Program-made: the position numbers and the translations under genes
In this document: positions 27,396 to 40,677 of the stretch, piece after piece
Layout: the number at the start of each line of letters is the position of its first letter
Numbering within the stretch: position 1 is the stretch's first letter
The notes under the pieces: model-generated
Databases searched by the model: none
Told to the model about the DNA's origin: nothing
What the model saw: the letters and a program-made list of their open reading frames with translations, nothing else
From: Limanda limanda
Lineage: Eukaryota; Chordata; Actinopteri; Pleuronectiformes; Pleuronectidae
Assembly: GCF_963576545.1 (NCBI RefSeq)
Contig: NC_083639.1
Coordinates: 17,299,118-17,363,117 of the forward strand
Direction of reading: 5' to 3'
DNA: 64,000 bases

Positions 27396-29358
27396 CCACT
27401 AGTTGATAAAAGTACAAGTAAAAGAGATTTTTTTCAAAAAACATTCACCAAAGTTTTTAAAAAAAGCAATTATCTCCCAAAGAGGAGTTTGGCCTTCTCT
27501 TTTTTCCAGGATCGTCATGTTCAATGTCAGAAATGCACCGAAGACAAAGCGATCGCTCACCTTTCTGTCAAAATTTGCATATTCACATTTGCACAGTGTC
27601 CATCACTGGCGATCGGAGTCGCAGCTGAATAAATCACGTGTCCACTGGCGTCATTTGCACCGAGACTGAATGCTGATTGTTTCAGCATTCATTCCCAATA
27701 GAGACAAAAGCCAGATGTTAGCTACTGCTACTGAGGTTTTTTTGACCTGTAGAAAAGGGAATTAAATCCACTGGCTGCTGGCTAAACTATACAGTTAGCA
27801 TGCTAACATATGAGAGTCATCTTATTCTCATTAAGAAAGCCATTGAGTGTATTCGCCTACATATCGAACTCAACCTGTGATATATTTTCTCTTTTAGAGG
27901 AATACTGATTTGAAAAATTAGGTAGTGACATGGAAGTAACTGTGGGTAGATAGGCTTGTTAAGTTGACCATAAAAAAGACATAAAGAATGCTACAACAGC
28001 TAAACTGTGCAGTCTCTAATATAAACCCTGCTGCCTTTATGCAAATCTGTAAGAGAGCAAGAAGCCCTTTGTCAGCACAAACAAAAAGCAGATACCAGTA
28101 GCAGATTGGATTATTTAGGCTAACCAGCAGATACATGCACCATCCAGTTTACAGTTGTCACGGTAGTTTAGACAAGACAGAGGTTTCCAGTGGAGGTGAT
28201 GGAGTTAAACAATTTGCACGGCTGGCAGAAACACCATAATCAATCCAGAGATTATAGATAAGGGCACTAAAACCAGCCAAGCACAGCATTTTCCCTTATC
28301 ACCATTACACCTTGCCCTCCTGCATCAGGTACAGCCAATTAAGCTGGGAGAGGATGCGCCAGCAGTCACTTCACATTGAGGAGGCCTATCAGAAGACTCC
28401 AAACACAACCCTGCTGCTGGGGGGGGGCAGAGAGAAGCTGGTTAAGCACAGGAATATGCAGGGAGGGAGCAGCGTGTACTGTTTTGCACTGCAGGTATAT
28501 ACTGTATGTTTATGCTTTTCCAAAAAAAAAAACACATGCATAGGAAAACAGATAGAATGGAGTGAATGATGTTTGCTCTGCTGAGTCTATATTCAGTCTA
28601 CTGGATGGATGGCTGCTTGCAGCGCATCCTGAATGGACCAAGGACACACAGACCTTGCTCTCGCTTGCCTCACTTTCTCATCTCATTTAATCCATTCATA
28701 CCCTCTTCTCTTCCGCCTTTCGCTGAGGAATATAATTCACATTGTGTAATGACTGAGTAGTAAGGAAAAGGAAATTTGTGGTGGAGGAGAGAGCTTGTGC
28801 AGGTGTTTTAATGTCCGAGCAGGGAAGGGCAGAGATGAGGTCAACATCAAGGATAACTCTCAGAATGAATAGAAATCTTTGCCTGCTGTAAATTCCCACT
28901 CTCTGTTGAATCCTAACTGGATTGGGGGCTGGGGGAGTGCCATACTGTTGCTCGCTTGGCAATGAAAAATTGATCACACAAGCTTCCATGTGTTGTGTGT
29001 CACCATCTCCTCCACCAGCAGATGGAGGTTAACCAGCTACATAAACCTCAAGTGCTTCATCTCAACCACAACTTTACACTTCTCTTCCCTGCCATCCCTT
29101 TGACACACAGCATGTGGTGTTTTGTATACGACTTGTGATACAACCACGCCAATTATATCGACATTTTGCCCCAAACCATCACCCTTCACGGGGCAGAGAG
29201 CAACTTCAGCAAGATCACTTCTTGTCTCAGAGCCACAGTGAAACTCTGATGATAAAATGTACATCTATATGCACATTAAGTAGTGCTATAGAGGCAGAGT
29301 GGCTGACACAGGTGCTTTCATGCTGCTTACAGGGCAAACCAGATGTCTGGCCATAGTG

Positions 29359-29360
<2 letters not shown>
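27396..29360. other. Non-coding stretch, nothing recognised
   Basis: No gene, transposon end or long simple repeat identified. Frames are under 100 codons and without motifs. Confidence 0.5.

Positions 29361-29412
<52 letters not shown>
29361..29412. repeat. (CA)n microsatellite, 52 bp
   Basis: Twenty-six uninterrupted CA units. Confidence 0.95.
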
Positions 29413-29414
<2 letters not shown>

Positions 29415-32400
29415 CACACATGCAAACTAAGGACATAGACAAAGTGCTGCAGTGCTGCAAATGGAGTCTCGTTCAGCCTGTTTGATGAAGTGATTAAACT
29501 GCTCCTCCAAGAGCAGGAAGTCATTAATAAGAGCACAACATGGGGGGGTGAAATTTGAAACTAGAATGAAAAGAGGGGCTGTCACAGTGGGCGAATCCAT
29601 CCACTGTCTGCTTAGACTACATGGAAACACATCCTACAAAAGCTGGAATGAGACAGACTGTAATAGATACTCCTTATCGGCTCCTCACTGTACACTATTG
29701 GAGTCAAAAGGGGGTAAATTGACTAAGTAGGTCGAGGCAAAACGGGTGCATGCAAAATATGCTAAATTCAAACTCTGATTGGCCACAGGGGTCTGTGGAT
29801 GCTGCTTTCATAATTGCCTGCGCTTGATGTTTTTCTCCATTTCAACATTTGCTATGACATGCAATGTGAACGAGGGGAAAAAAGCTTTCTGGTGATTGCT
29901 CGGTGCTCCCCCACAGAGACTAGCATCGGACAATGGTTCCTTCCACATCAACACAAACGGCCAATCCGCTGTTTGCTGACAGAGTACACGCATGGATGGC
30001 TCTAAATCACGGTAGAGTGTGCGGCAGCGGTACTTACCCCGTTCACTGGAAAGGGTGGTGTCTGTCAGCGAGAGAGAAAGAGAGAGGGAGACAGGGGGCA
30101 AGGGGACAGAGGAGAGGAGACAATGATTAGAACATAATAGGTTTTAGTATAAGTGGCATTGCAATACTAAAGTCGCCGTAAAACAAAAGTATAAAACAGA
30201 TCAATTATTCAGGATTAATGGAAAGTCAAAGCCAATAGCCAGACAGGGACATACAAAGAACGCAGGGCAGTTATTGGAGAAAATGTGCTGTCAAAACCAA
30301 GTAGTTGCTCGCATTTGTCTCTGTCTATTATTCAGGCTACACCATTTAACCACAATACAGTTTGTTTTCTCTCTTATACTTCTTGTCATTGCCTCAAGCA
30401 GTTGGATTCGTCATTATCTCCAAACGCTTTGTGTGATGTCTATGTTGCTCTTGTGCTCACTCACTGAAACACAAGAGAATTGCGGTATATTGCATATGCA
30501 CATTGCATACACTTAAGTGTATCATTGTTGGCGGCATTTGCTACAGCATTGTCTCTGTTTATTTTAAATCTACAAAGCTTACAGCTAACAAAACTTACAA
30601 ACATACCAACTATGATAATACGGTGTCTGAAGCTTGGGTTTCATTAATCCTATTTATTTATCCTGCATTCAAGCATTGCAGATATGAAAAGCAAAGGGAA
30701 CAACTAAAGGCTAAGGCTTCCTGTTATGCCCAGGCCTGTATACTAGGATAAATGCTGTTTATTAGTAACTTGAACTTTGCTTCCTCACAAATGCTCGGTG
30801 AAATACAATGAAAGGATTTCAACTGCCCCAATTTTGAATCACACTGCACTATACTATACCTATACTATCTCAAGAAATGTTGTTTGCAAATGCCTTTAAA
30901 TTGTGTGCTAACATTCATGGTCCCAGGAGTATGAATCTTTCTGACCTTTCCAATTCTTACAACTGTTGCGTGGATTGACATTTCAGTAATGTTACCTTGT
31001 AGGCATAAGCTTGTCAGCATTGTGTCATTGTGAGGATGCTGATTGTAGTATTCAGTGCTCTTGTTCCTTAGCACAGCCTCAAACATTTGCCAGCATGATA
31101 AAAGTCTTAACCTAGTTGAAAAGCATAATTCTACTGAATGTTGTAAGATAATGTTTCCTAGATTTGCTGGAGAATTCAAAGTTTTTATTGATGACAAAAT
31201 GTGTCAATGTTGACACCAAAGTAATGGGAACATGTCACATATGACACAAATGGGACAATACTCTTATCCTACAATTCATCATCACTTTGAAATGATGAAG
31301 GATGTTTAGAAGATCGAAATATCTAAGGCAGAACCATTTACTGATACCTGTCATTCTTTATGAAGCCACATCACCTCCAAACAGGTAGGAAGACTTTTGA
31401 GAACCTGAGCTGGAACATTTTTCCCTCCAGACAAACAAAGACTTGAGTGACTTGTTGACCCTGAGACCCGGAGACACACACTGCTTGTTACGGATGTTTA
31501 CCCCCTCAGCGGGTGCTTAACTTATCATATCCTCAAATCGTGTCTTAAATGGTGCAAATCAATACGTCCGTAGGCTGGTTCCAGTCTGGATACTCTCAAC
31601 AGCACGTTTTACAATCGGGAAGAAAGCTTGCTATTCAGATCATGGATCATGACAGTGTGTTGGGTTTTTTAGGAGAGATTTCCCACCACTACAGCCTATA
31701 ATGCCAAAGACAACATAAAAAATCCAATAAAAAATGTATACTCTAAGAAGGGAAGAAATTCTTCCACACTTGGAAGCTGTCATTAAGAGTTACGCGCACA
31801 AGGCGGCCTGTGAATTTGATGCCTGAATGTCTCTGATATTATTTAGTCCTGAACCAAATATATTTGACGGAGCTGCACTAAACAGCATTGTCCTTTTTCT
31901 CATCAGTGGTAATTAGATGTGCTTCTGTCTCTGCTGCATAGTTGAAATCTTGATATAATGTACAACTTAAAATGTGCCTCTTCTGCACATGCCTCCCTAA
32001 AACATATGGATTAAAAACATATTGGTGAGATATTTCCAGGTCAACATTTTAAATAATGAACGATATGTGTCAGGAGCCAGGGCTGGATGACTGGTCAGTG
32101 TAGTTGAATATTCTGAAGGATTAAGAGCCTGTAGCGTTCTTCTACTATTGCGTTTACTGCATACGGATTTGGATTGTTGCTAAATTATTAAAATGTGTAT
32201 ATAAAATGCATTCCCCGTCTGAAAAAAACGTCTTCGCCAAACGTATTAATTTACACAGATTTCTCTCCCAGCATTCCTCATTTCTCAACATGTATACTAA
32301 TCTCTGTTTTCTTTTTGGTTGTGATGCACACTTTGCAGGGTCGATGACAACGTTTGGCCCCTTTGGTCAGACTTTATGCAGTTAGAGATCAAAATGCATG

Positions 32401-34245
32401 AATACCAATGATTTTTGTTTATTTTCACCATAAATCCATTCAAGTTCAACTTAAAATCTCTGCAACTTTTTGACTTGTTTACAAAAAAGCAAACACATCA
32501 CTATCTAAATGAGTGTTTTGCTTGTAGACAGCCCGACGGTCTCCATTCAATCTCTCCATGTCTAAAGGCACCCCGCTCTATCCCAACAGAACTTCGCTCC
32601 GCACATGTTCAATTATTCATCTCCCTCTGTCAAGAATTCAGCTTTGCTAGCACTTGCCAGTATCCCCCACAAATTGGCAGAAGGGCTCATATTTGGCATA
32701 TGGTGCAGAGCTGTGCTGCTTCTCCTTCTGTCTTCGGTTGGCCTGCTAGCACTCCCGAGGAGCACAGCAACACACTTGCATGCAAACTCAAACACACACA
32801 CACACACATACACAATCAAAAATGCTTGTACAGGCGCCAACGATGATGCACCATGTCCATCAGTTTTGTTAGTGAGATCCCCCAACTGAGATTCTGGGAT
32901 TTTGTCCACAACCTCTTCGCAACAGGTTTTAAGTTTTTCAACAGTAGCACTTTACATGCTGTAACAGCCAAATTAGCGACAGCCTCCTATTAACAAACAA
33001 GGCAATACTCAAAAATAAATTTTTCTTGTTGCCTCTATGTGAACATCAAGTATAAACACAGTGACTTCAGAGAGTAAACAGGTCTTTTGATCAACCCATG
33101 CTCATTTGACATCTTTCCTGTTTGAAGTTGGACACAGATATACAATTTGTTGACAGCGCAACTGTGAGAACACAAAGTTGTCTGTTTTTCTGAATTTACA
33201 GATGCAACAAATCTAACTGTATCATCACAGACACTCAGCCACCACGCTTACATCCACACATTCCTGAGTAAAGGGCAACGAAGGCAGATAAACACCAAAG
33301 ACCTGCGTAGGTGCACAATCAAATGTTTGGAGGCCTCAGTAAATCCACATCTTCACTGTCATTTACAGGCTTTTTTCACAGAAAGCTTTTTAACTTGTCA
33401 CGATAAGAGAAGCATGGGCGTAAATGACATTGATGTCTGAATTTAATTTTGCTTTCTGCTGAATTATAGCTTAGAGCCATTGGTAATGACAAGTCAAAAT
33501 GTCTGCTGTGGAAAAAGACCTGTTAACAGAGATGAGGCTGGTATGGTACACTGACACCTGCACTTCTGACCTTGTGGATAGACTTGTTCAAATATGTCGT
33601 TGTTCTCCTCTCGCTGAAACCAAACCCTGACCCTGGATTTCTGTTTGCAGAAACAAAAACTCTAGCATGCACAATCATAACAAAGGGTACATCATTTATT
33701 GTTGTACATAACTTTCAGATTTTCAAACACAAAATTAAGGAATATTAGGTTATACCATCAACTGCACACCCGGAGTTCCATTAACACTACCACAAAGAGA
33801 AGAAAGAGAAGATTTACTCCCGAAAAGAGCAGAGGCTTTGTTCTAATGTCACACAGCCGGTTTTACTTTAAAACCATCATCAGAAGCAACAGGTCACAGG
33901 AAACAAGAGCTAATTAATTGCGGTTACAGTTGATTGATCATTAGCTGAACCGTTCTCAAGATTTGTTTTACACAGACTGATAAGAGATTTAAGGAGTTAG
34001 TAGATAGATTAGAATCCCTGTTTACTGACACAATGACTCTCGGTCCTGGCAGTATGAATAAAATACATAAAAATAAAAATAAACGTGATATGGATTGTAC
34101 AGTAATATTTATTTTCCACTGTGCATACCCAGTGTCATTTTTACGATCTGAAATGTGGCTTTTATCCTCTGACATCGACCTCTGCACACAACAGATATAG
34201 TTTGTATACCATTCTAATGTAGGAAAACACCATTATCACGTAAAG
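29413..34245. other. Long non-coding stretch, nothing recognised
   Basis: Almost 5 kb with no interspersed repeat I recognise and no convincing exon. A short (AC)n tract lies near 32,792-32,812. The longest frame (143 codons, 32,415-32,846) runs into that tract and overlaps frames on both strands, so it is probably chance. Confidence 0.45.
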
Positions 34246-34370
34246 TGCTGTCCATAGATGCACTCTGTGAATGTGTGTGTGAATGGGTGAATTGCAAACT
34301 GTACTGTAAAGCGCTTTGAGTGGTCATCAAGACTAGAAAAGTGCTATATAAATACAAACCATTTACCATT
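34246..34370 (+). mobile_element. SINE 3' part (5'-truncated)
   Basis: Contains gaatgtgtgtgtgaatgggt, gtaaagcgctttgagtggtc, atcaagactagaaaagtgct and atataaatacaaaccattta, ending ccattt-accatt. This is the 3' half and tail of an abundant acanthomorph tRNA-derived SINE. The tRNA-like head is absent or unrecognisable. The same family occurs with its head on the minus strand at 52,475-52,645, and the shared word gtggtcatcaaga (with agactagaaaa/agaatagagca following) links the two. Confidence 0.85.
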
Positions 34371-36282
34371 ACTGCAGCCAGCTCAGCTGATATGAGGCAA
34401 ATTTGGTTGTTGCATTGAAGATAATTTACAAAAGTATTAATTTTCATGACATTTTACAATATAGGCAGGAGTTAAACATTTTTTGCGATAGATCAATACC
34501 ACATAAAGCCTCCAAATACTTTTAACTTTATCAATGTTCTTTTTAAAATTAAAGAAAACTCAGCAGCACAGAAACAGGTACGTGCCCTGTGACAATCCTG
34601 AGCCGCTTGTCTCGTCTCTGCTCTCTCCAATGAATAAATTACATTTTCAGACAAACGCCCGGCATTCTTGCGTGGACCACACTATTCGTTGTCTTTTAAT
34701 TTCATCCAGCACATTTGACCTGCCTCTTTTATGAAGCTCTGCGCTGCTGTGAAAAGAATAAGTGAAAGCAAGTGATGATGCAGACTCCCACGCATTACAA
34801 ACTCATCCTGGAGGTCACAGTTACTTATTTCCTTCATCAGCAATATAAAGAGAACATTTCAAGCTCTCAAAAACCACCGAATTACATCTGCATTGTCTGT
34901 TTGCTAACCTTTCTCTGCGCTCAGCAATCCTCACTCTTCTCATGGCTGACAATCGAAAATGTGCCTGATGCCGCTACATTAAAACGGCCACAATTCCTGT
35001 GCATATGGATTTAATTAACTAAAGAATTCTTACGCACTTTTATATATAATAAAATTAACTTTTCTTATCTCCTGTCAACTTTCTATCTATCTCAGATTCT
35101 TTAACACGCCATTCGTTTTATAGCATACTCCCTTCCTCATCTCTACCATTATCTTTTTATCCTTCTTCACTCATCCCTATACCCACAATTGTCCGTCCAT
35201 TTCCCTCATTCCGTCATCCTCCTTTCTTCATCCGACAACCCTTATCCAACCCTCAGGTGGACAGAAGCCTGAGATGGAACCCCTCCCTGCACCCAGTCAC
35301 CAGTGCATCCTCCCAGACCAGCCTATGAAACGCAATGTCCTTTGTTTTCTCCTCAACATCCAATACATCAATTTCTAATTCAACCTTTAAATCACATATT
35401 GTAGGGGTGTTTAATATCACTGTCTCTATCACACACACACACACACACAAACACATCCCATTCACACCTGTAGGCTGGAGGAAACGAAAACTCTCTCTAC
35501 CTCCTGAGCCACAGCCGCGCCTCTCAAAGAGAAAGGTTTTGACCAAACACATAGTGAAAGGCAGGAAAAATATCTGCAACACACAAGCAATGTGTGATAT
35601 CACACATAGACACACGCAAACTGCCACCTGCCACGTGAGTGAGCGTTGATTGATGTGAGAGCTTGTTTGCTTGTATACAGATGCGTCCTCACGCCAACTC
35701 TTCCTGTTGCCCATATAATGACTAATAACTGGAGAGCATTTTCAGCTAATGAATAATACATTTAACAATCTAATCAAATTAAACAAATGAGTATGTCTGG
35801 AAAACTATTAATCAGAGAGCAAACGTGTATTTACAAATATAACGCTGGCACAAACAATCAATTATTCATAAAGTGAATGCTGGGTAAGTGGGCTTCTTCC
35901 CGGGTGAGATGCTGCCATAATTGCAGTGGGACTACAGGAGTGCCGGCTGGTGTGTGTGTGTGTGTGTTTACAAGTGTGTAAGTGTGACTGCATGTGTGCC
36001 AATGTGTATCTGTGTGCTCACACACACACACACAGAAACACACACACACACTTCTCCCCATGCGCCAAACTTCCCCCAAACACGACAAGAACAGGCAGAG
36101 TCGGCTCATTACTGCCTAATGAGTTGTCTGATTAGTGCCGAATACAAAAGCCTTATTGTGGAGCGCTGTATGTTTATTTTGATTAATTATTATAATAACG
36201 TGACTGAATAAAAGCACAATGACCTAGGCGTTTCATTGTGTTTGGTAACAGGACCCCTGTGGAGGTAGCAATCGTATACATG
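34371..36282. other. Non-coding stretch with small dinucleotide tracts
   Basis: Holds an (AC)n tract at 35,430-35,449 and the opposed TG/CA tracts at 35,950-36,051. The 153-codon minus-strand frame (35,253-35,714) translates one AC tract as Cys-Val repeats and has no known domain. No gene supported. Confidence 0.5.
35950..36051. repeat. Opposed short (TG)n and (CA)n tracts
   Basis: A TG tract (35,950-35,967) is followed 50 bp later by CA tracts (36,018-36,034 and 36,036-36,051). The two can base-pair as a hairpin with a loop of about 50 bases. Confidence 0.85.
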
Positions 36283-36285
36283 TAA

Positions 36286-36760
36286 AGGCTCCTTTATGCT
36301 TCTACGTATCCGTTTCACGGAGAGGGACGCACGGAGACCAGAGAGTCTTTTTGATTTATGCCTTTCCGACGACAATCCGTCTGAAAACAATTCACCGCCA
36401 AACAGTAGGTGGCGCTACGGATGACGAGCTCAGAGAAGCCTACCCCATTTCTGGGAAGAAGAAGTCCACGTGTGTTTATTTACCTCTGTTAGCTTGCCTC
36501 CCACACACTGAACCATGGGCAACTAACAGAACTAAATAAAGTGACACCCAGCGGGTCAAAATGCTGATGTTATCGTTTCTTAGCGCAGCGGTTCCCCGGT
36601 CTTGTTTCCGAACTGTGTTGCTGATTCCACAGCTTGAATCTGCTTGAGGCTACATGTGCCTTGAAGCTACCCGGAGCTAGCTAGCTTCCCCCCCAGCTTA
36701 GGGCGTTTCTCTGTCCGTTTCTGTCCGTGTCATAAAAAACGGAGAAGTATAAATCGGCCT
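36286..36760. mobile_element. 475-bp PIF/Harbinger-like MITE
   Basis: Left end aggctcctttatgcttctac and right end (read inward on the minus strand) aggccgatttatacttctcc form terminal inverted repeats matching at 17 of the first 22 positions. Both ends are flanked by TAA (36,283-36,285 and 36,761-36,763), the three-base TWA target duplication of PIF/Harbinger elements. Inside are ccaaacagtaggtggcgcta (36,398-36,417) and gtccgtttctgtccgtgtca (36,714-36,733), words I associate with this teleost MITE group. No transposase frame, so mobilisation would need an autonomous relative. Similar ends may occur at 8.17 kb. Confidence 0.8.
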
Positions 36761-36763
36761 TAA

Positions 36764-38317
36764 GCCTCAATGCATGCTCACCACCAGAAGAGGCTCTATT
36801 CTTGACGCGTGTTTTTTTTATGTTTGGCTCCCGACATGTAATTCAACCTGGAACTCTGTATGATTATGATTGAGGAAATTGCAATTCTTTCATTTGTAAT
36901 ATTTTTCTCTATAATACCAAGAGCCATATCAAAGCTTACCTATAAATCAATATGGGGATTCATGAAGTATGAAGGAGGACAGTGGTGGAAGATCCTTTAC
37001 TAAGCAGAAAATGATACAAACCTATACATTCTGTATTTGCAGCTGCACACATCAATAATTTTATATCCACTAGGAATCGTGTGACGTCCAGGGATTTGCT
37101 TGCAGTGACAAACCCAGACAGAATTATCAGCTGACTCTGCAGTTTCTGGCAGTTTTAAAGCTTTATGAAGCATTTCAGCATTTTCAGCTCATTGTCTCAG
37201 TTTTATGGGCTGTAAATTTACTGTTTTATTTCACTTAGACTGCTCTCACCACCATCATCTCCACCAAAATACGATGATAATTTTGGATGATGTAGTTAGC
37301 CGTGTATTGCATTATATTATTCAGCTTACCTTCATTGATATAAATGGTGTTCAGAAAATAACGGAATCCCCTGTTCAACAGCACCAGGACATGCAGCCTC
37401 CAAAATGACCATGCAGTCAAATCGACACCCCTCTAAAACTGATATACCTTTCAGGAAGCAGGGATCCACTGCAGGGATCCATGAGATCAAGTAAGGTGTA
37501 CTTAATAAACGGCCGACTGAATGTAAATTAAAGTGCAGAGAAAAGTCGGACTTTTTCTACCGCTGCCAAAAGTCAAAACTCAACTTGCAAAAGAGAAGTA
37601 TCGATTGTGAGTGAAGAAAAACACAGTTTAAAAAGGTGTGAGCAGTGGAGCATCCGATGCACAAACACCCGTCTGTTCTGCTGTGAGTCATGACCCCCCC
37701 CCCCCCTCTTGGACGTTGTGTCGACAACATGTCAAGAGTTTCAGCTGGCATCCCCGACTCCCAGGGTCTGTGGAGGGCCATTGTTTGTGATTCAAACAGC
37801 TTCTTTGGCGACCGCGCGTCTTTCACTCCTCTGATATTTGGCAGGCGTGCTCCTGTATATCTGAGTGTGTTTTGCTGCAGAATCTGGGTCGATTAATGAT
37901 ACCAGGCAGCACACTGGGGGACACATGACTTCCTCTCGTGACTCGTTCTGATGACTAAAAAGGTTTAGTTAAAGTAAAATGTTTGACTGCACATTTGTAG
38001 GTCTTTTGGTCATAAATATTCACTTTGATCAACATGTTTCTACTTCAAAGGAAATATCTGATTAGTAAAGTTTAGTATGGATCACATGCTTTGAAGCAGG
38101 TTTTGCTGTAAACATGAGATCTGTAATTACTAATGTTGCATTAATACAGTCGGAGTAAAAGGGCTTGTTAGTGTTACGCCTTTAATGCACATCTTGAAAA
38201 ATGTAGATTTCCATTTAACCAAATAAGGTAAAAAAAAAATATTAACGTAAACTGTTATTAATGTTATAAAATTTGAGCCTGTGCTTGGGAATAAGACCAA
38301 TTTACTCTCCCTTTATC

Positions 38318-38397
<80 letters not shown>

Positions 38398-39204
38398 AGC
38401 AGCCCTTCTCAGGGAGTGTAACTGAGAAGGGACTGTATTACTTGAACTGTTGCCATGTACACCCTTGAAATTAGAGGTAATGGTGCACTTCAGGAGACTG
38501 CTGTTACACACACCTAACAACACACGTAATCACTGCTTCCTTTCTTCAGAGTGAAGTGTTGATTACGTGCCCAGCAATCCAAACAATAAGGACATATTGA
38601 GGATGATGAAGTTGAACAGAACTTTGTGATTTCGCGTGTTACTGACAAGCAGCTGGGTGAGATTTCACTCTGCTTCACATATAGCTCTTTCTCACACCTC
38701 CTGTTTCCTCACAGTACAACTGTCTAAACAGATCTTCTCCCTATTGTCTGGTAGAGAAAGTTTCTGATTTGAATGCAGTTTCCTCATGAGATGTCAATTA
38801 AAATCTTCTCCATCAGGGAGCCTGTCAGGAGTTGATCCAATAATTACCCTAGCTGGGCACGAGTTTAGACAAATAAGCTGCAGTGTGTTAGATAGAGGTA
38901 TCAATAAATCCACTGGTTACCTTGTTTACAACAAAGTACTGTGTGTTTGAACAGGAAGTGGAAACTTAGCTGCTTATCCAAGTCTCTCTAAAAGGTGAGG
39001 CAGACGTGACGACCCTCTCAATCACAGGGTTAGATCAAGCATTTTTTAAGTGCTTTTGATTAGAATTTTAAATTACAAAATTTTGTTTATAGTGACAATA
39101 ATTAATATGGTAATTTGGTAGATCAAATTTGCAATGCCCTAATGTCCTGAGGTCACAGACTTCCCACTCTGCAGTGAACTTTTAACTTAAAACAATGGGA
39201 CAGG
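36764..39204. other. Non-coding stretch, nothing recognised apart from simple repeats
   Basis: Contains a C13 run at 37,694-37,706, an exact 11-bp tandem duplication gcagggatcca (37,458-37,468 and 37,470-37,480) and the CT array at 38.32 kb. No gene supported. Confidence 0.5.
38320..38398. repeat. (CT)n microsatellite, about 78 bp
   Basis: Nearly perfect CT units with one CTTTCT interruption near 38,371. The Arg-Glu frame on the minus strand is an artefact. Confidence 0.95.
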
Positions 39205-39212
39205 CAGTGGAG

Positions 39213-39532
39213 CAGGGGCGGATCCAGGGGGGACAATTGCCCTCGCTGAAATCCGATTGGCACCTGATGTGACTCTGTTCTCTCCGTACATTTTTTAATA
39301 GTAATAAATATGATAATGTTTTTTTAAGTACGCAATGGGATGTGGGACAGGTTTCTAAATATATTCAGTGAAGTGGGGCTTTGTTAAAGAGCTAAAAGTA
39401 AAGGAATGACTTAAATGTGCACCTTACTAACTTGAAAATTGTGCAGGGATCGTTGAACATATAATTGGCCCTTCTGTTGAAATTGTGGCTCCATAAAGAC
39501 CCTAACTTAGAAAAATCCTATATCTGCCACTG
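39213..39532. mobile_element. 320-bp non-autonomous hAT-type element
   Basis: Left end caggggcggatccagg and right end (inward, minus strand) cagtggcagatatagg agree at 12 of 16 positions. The 8 bp before the left end (cagtggag, 39,205-39,212) and after the right end (aaatggag, 39,533-39,540) agree at 6 of 8, a decayed 8-bp duplication as hAT elements make. CAGGGGCGGATC is a terminus I know from teleost hAT-type elements. No transposase. Confidence 0.7.
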
Positions 39533-40380
39533 AAATGGAGTATCACAGTGAAGAGAGAAAGAAAGAGTGAGAAATGTTGATTTAGCACCAATTGTTATTC
39601 ATTCTGACCACCGGCAGAACACATGTGCACCAGCCATCAAAGTCACAGTCGTAATTGTCTTGGGCTTCATTGTTCATAACCTCTATAGCCATATCAGTCC
39701 TGTTCTACAGTGTGTCTGCTTTAATGCAGGCTGTTTGCTACTAGACCCTAAATATAAAATGGATCTGGCTTGTACTGAGCTATTTGTACCTTCCCTCTGC
39801 TAACGTTAAAGCACCCTCCCTGGAGGCTAAACACATTTACTGGGGTGACTCAACCTTAATGTTTATGCGCTGTATGGAGTGACCGATTAATTGTTGCAGC
39901 CCGGTAGGTAGTTTCTTTTCAGCATGTGAACTTTTTCGCATTTGTGTGTGTGCACACTGGCAGCCACTCATTCTCAACATCCATACATGTTCCTCGAGTC
40001 AAAACAAGCAATTTCAGCTTCTGTCTGAGGATTAAATCCAGATGAATATACATGCACAAAGCTCACTCATAGACCCAGAAACCGCCATGAATCACAGTGC
40101 ATAAGGCACACGCTGTCTCTGAATGCAGCCTCCCAACGTACAAGAGGCAAAAAAGGGGGGGTGGGGTGGGTGTGGGGTCCCTGCTGTGATGAACTGGTGC
40201 TGACACAGCCAGATGTTTAGTTAAAATGCAGAGCCCCGATGTGGGATGGAGGGAGGAGTTGACATGTGCTTTGGGGGCTTTAGGCAGCCAAGTGCTCCTC
40301 TGTAGTCGTCTTGTATCTCTGTAGGCAGAGTGTGAATGCTTTATCTCGAATGATTTGCATTCGGCTGAGTGTGCGCCTTT

Positions 40381-40409
40381 GCGTGTGTGTGTGTGTATGT
40401 GTGTGTGCG

Positions 40410-40457
<48 letters not shown>
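40381..40457. repeat. (TG)n microsatellite, about 77 bp, interrupted
   Basis: TG units with TA, CG and TT interruptions in the first 35 bp and perfect afterwards. Confidence 0.95.
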
Positions 40458-40458
<1 letters not shown>

Positions 40459-40659
40459 AATTATCTGGCAATTTACAGTAAATGTAAGAACAACCCTGTG
40501 TCTATGCATGTCTGTGTATGTGAAGAGTGATACGCTGAATATACATTATGTCTGAGCTGAGGTCTCGTGTTGCCGTTTCCTCTCTGTGGACTGTGTCAGA
40601 GCTGGAGGGCGACAGACTGCACAAGCTCACACAGGGTGAAGCAAGGATCTCTCTCTCTT

Positions 40660-40677
40660 ACACACACACACACACAC
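40660..40677. repeat. (CA)n tract, short
   Basis: Nine CA units, opposite in sense to the TG array 200 bp upstream. Confidence 0.8.

Noticed and set aside
35253..35714. 153-codon minus-strand frame, the longest in the window
   Set aside because: It includes an AC tract as Cys-Val residues, overlaps a 104-codon frame on the other strand and shows no domain, signal peptide or exon boundary I can defend.
40063..40509. 148-codon minus-strand frame
   Set aside because: About 30 codons are the TG array read as His-Thr, and the rest is unrecognised and low in coding character.
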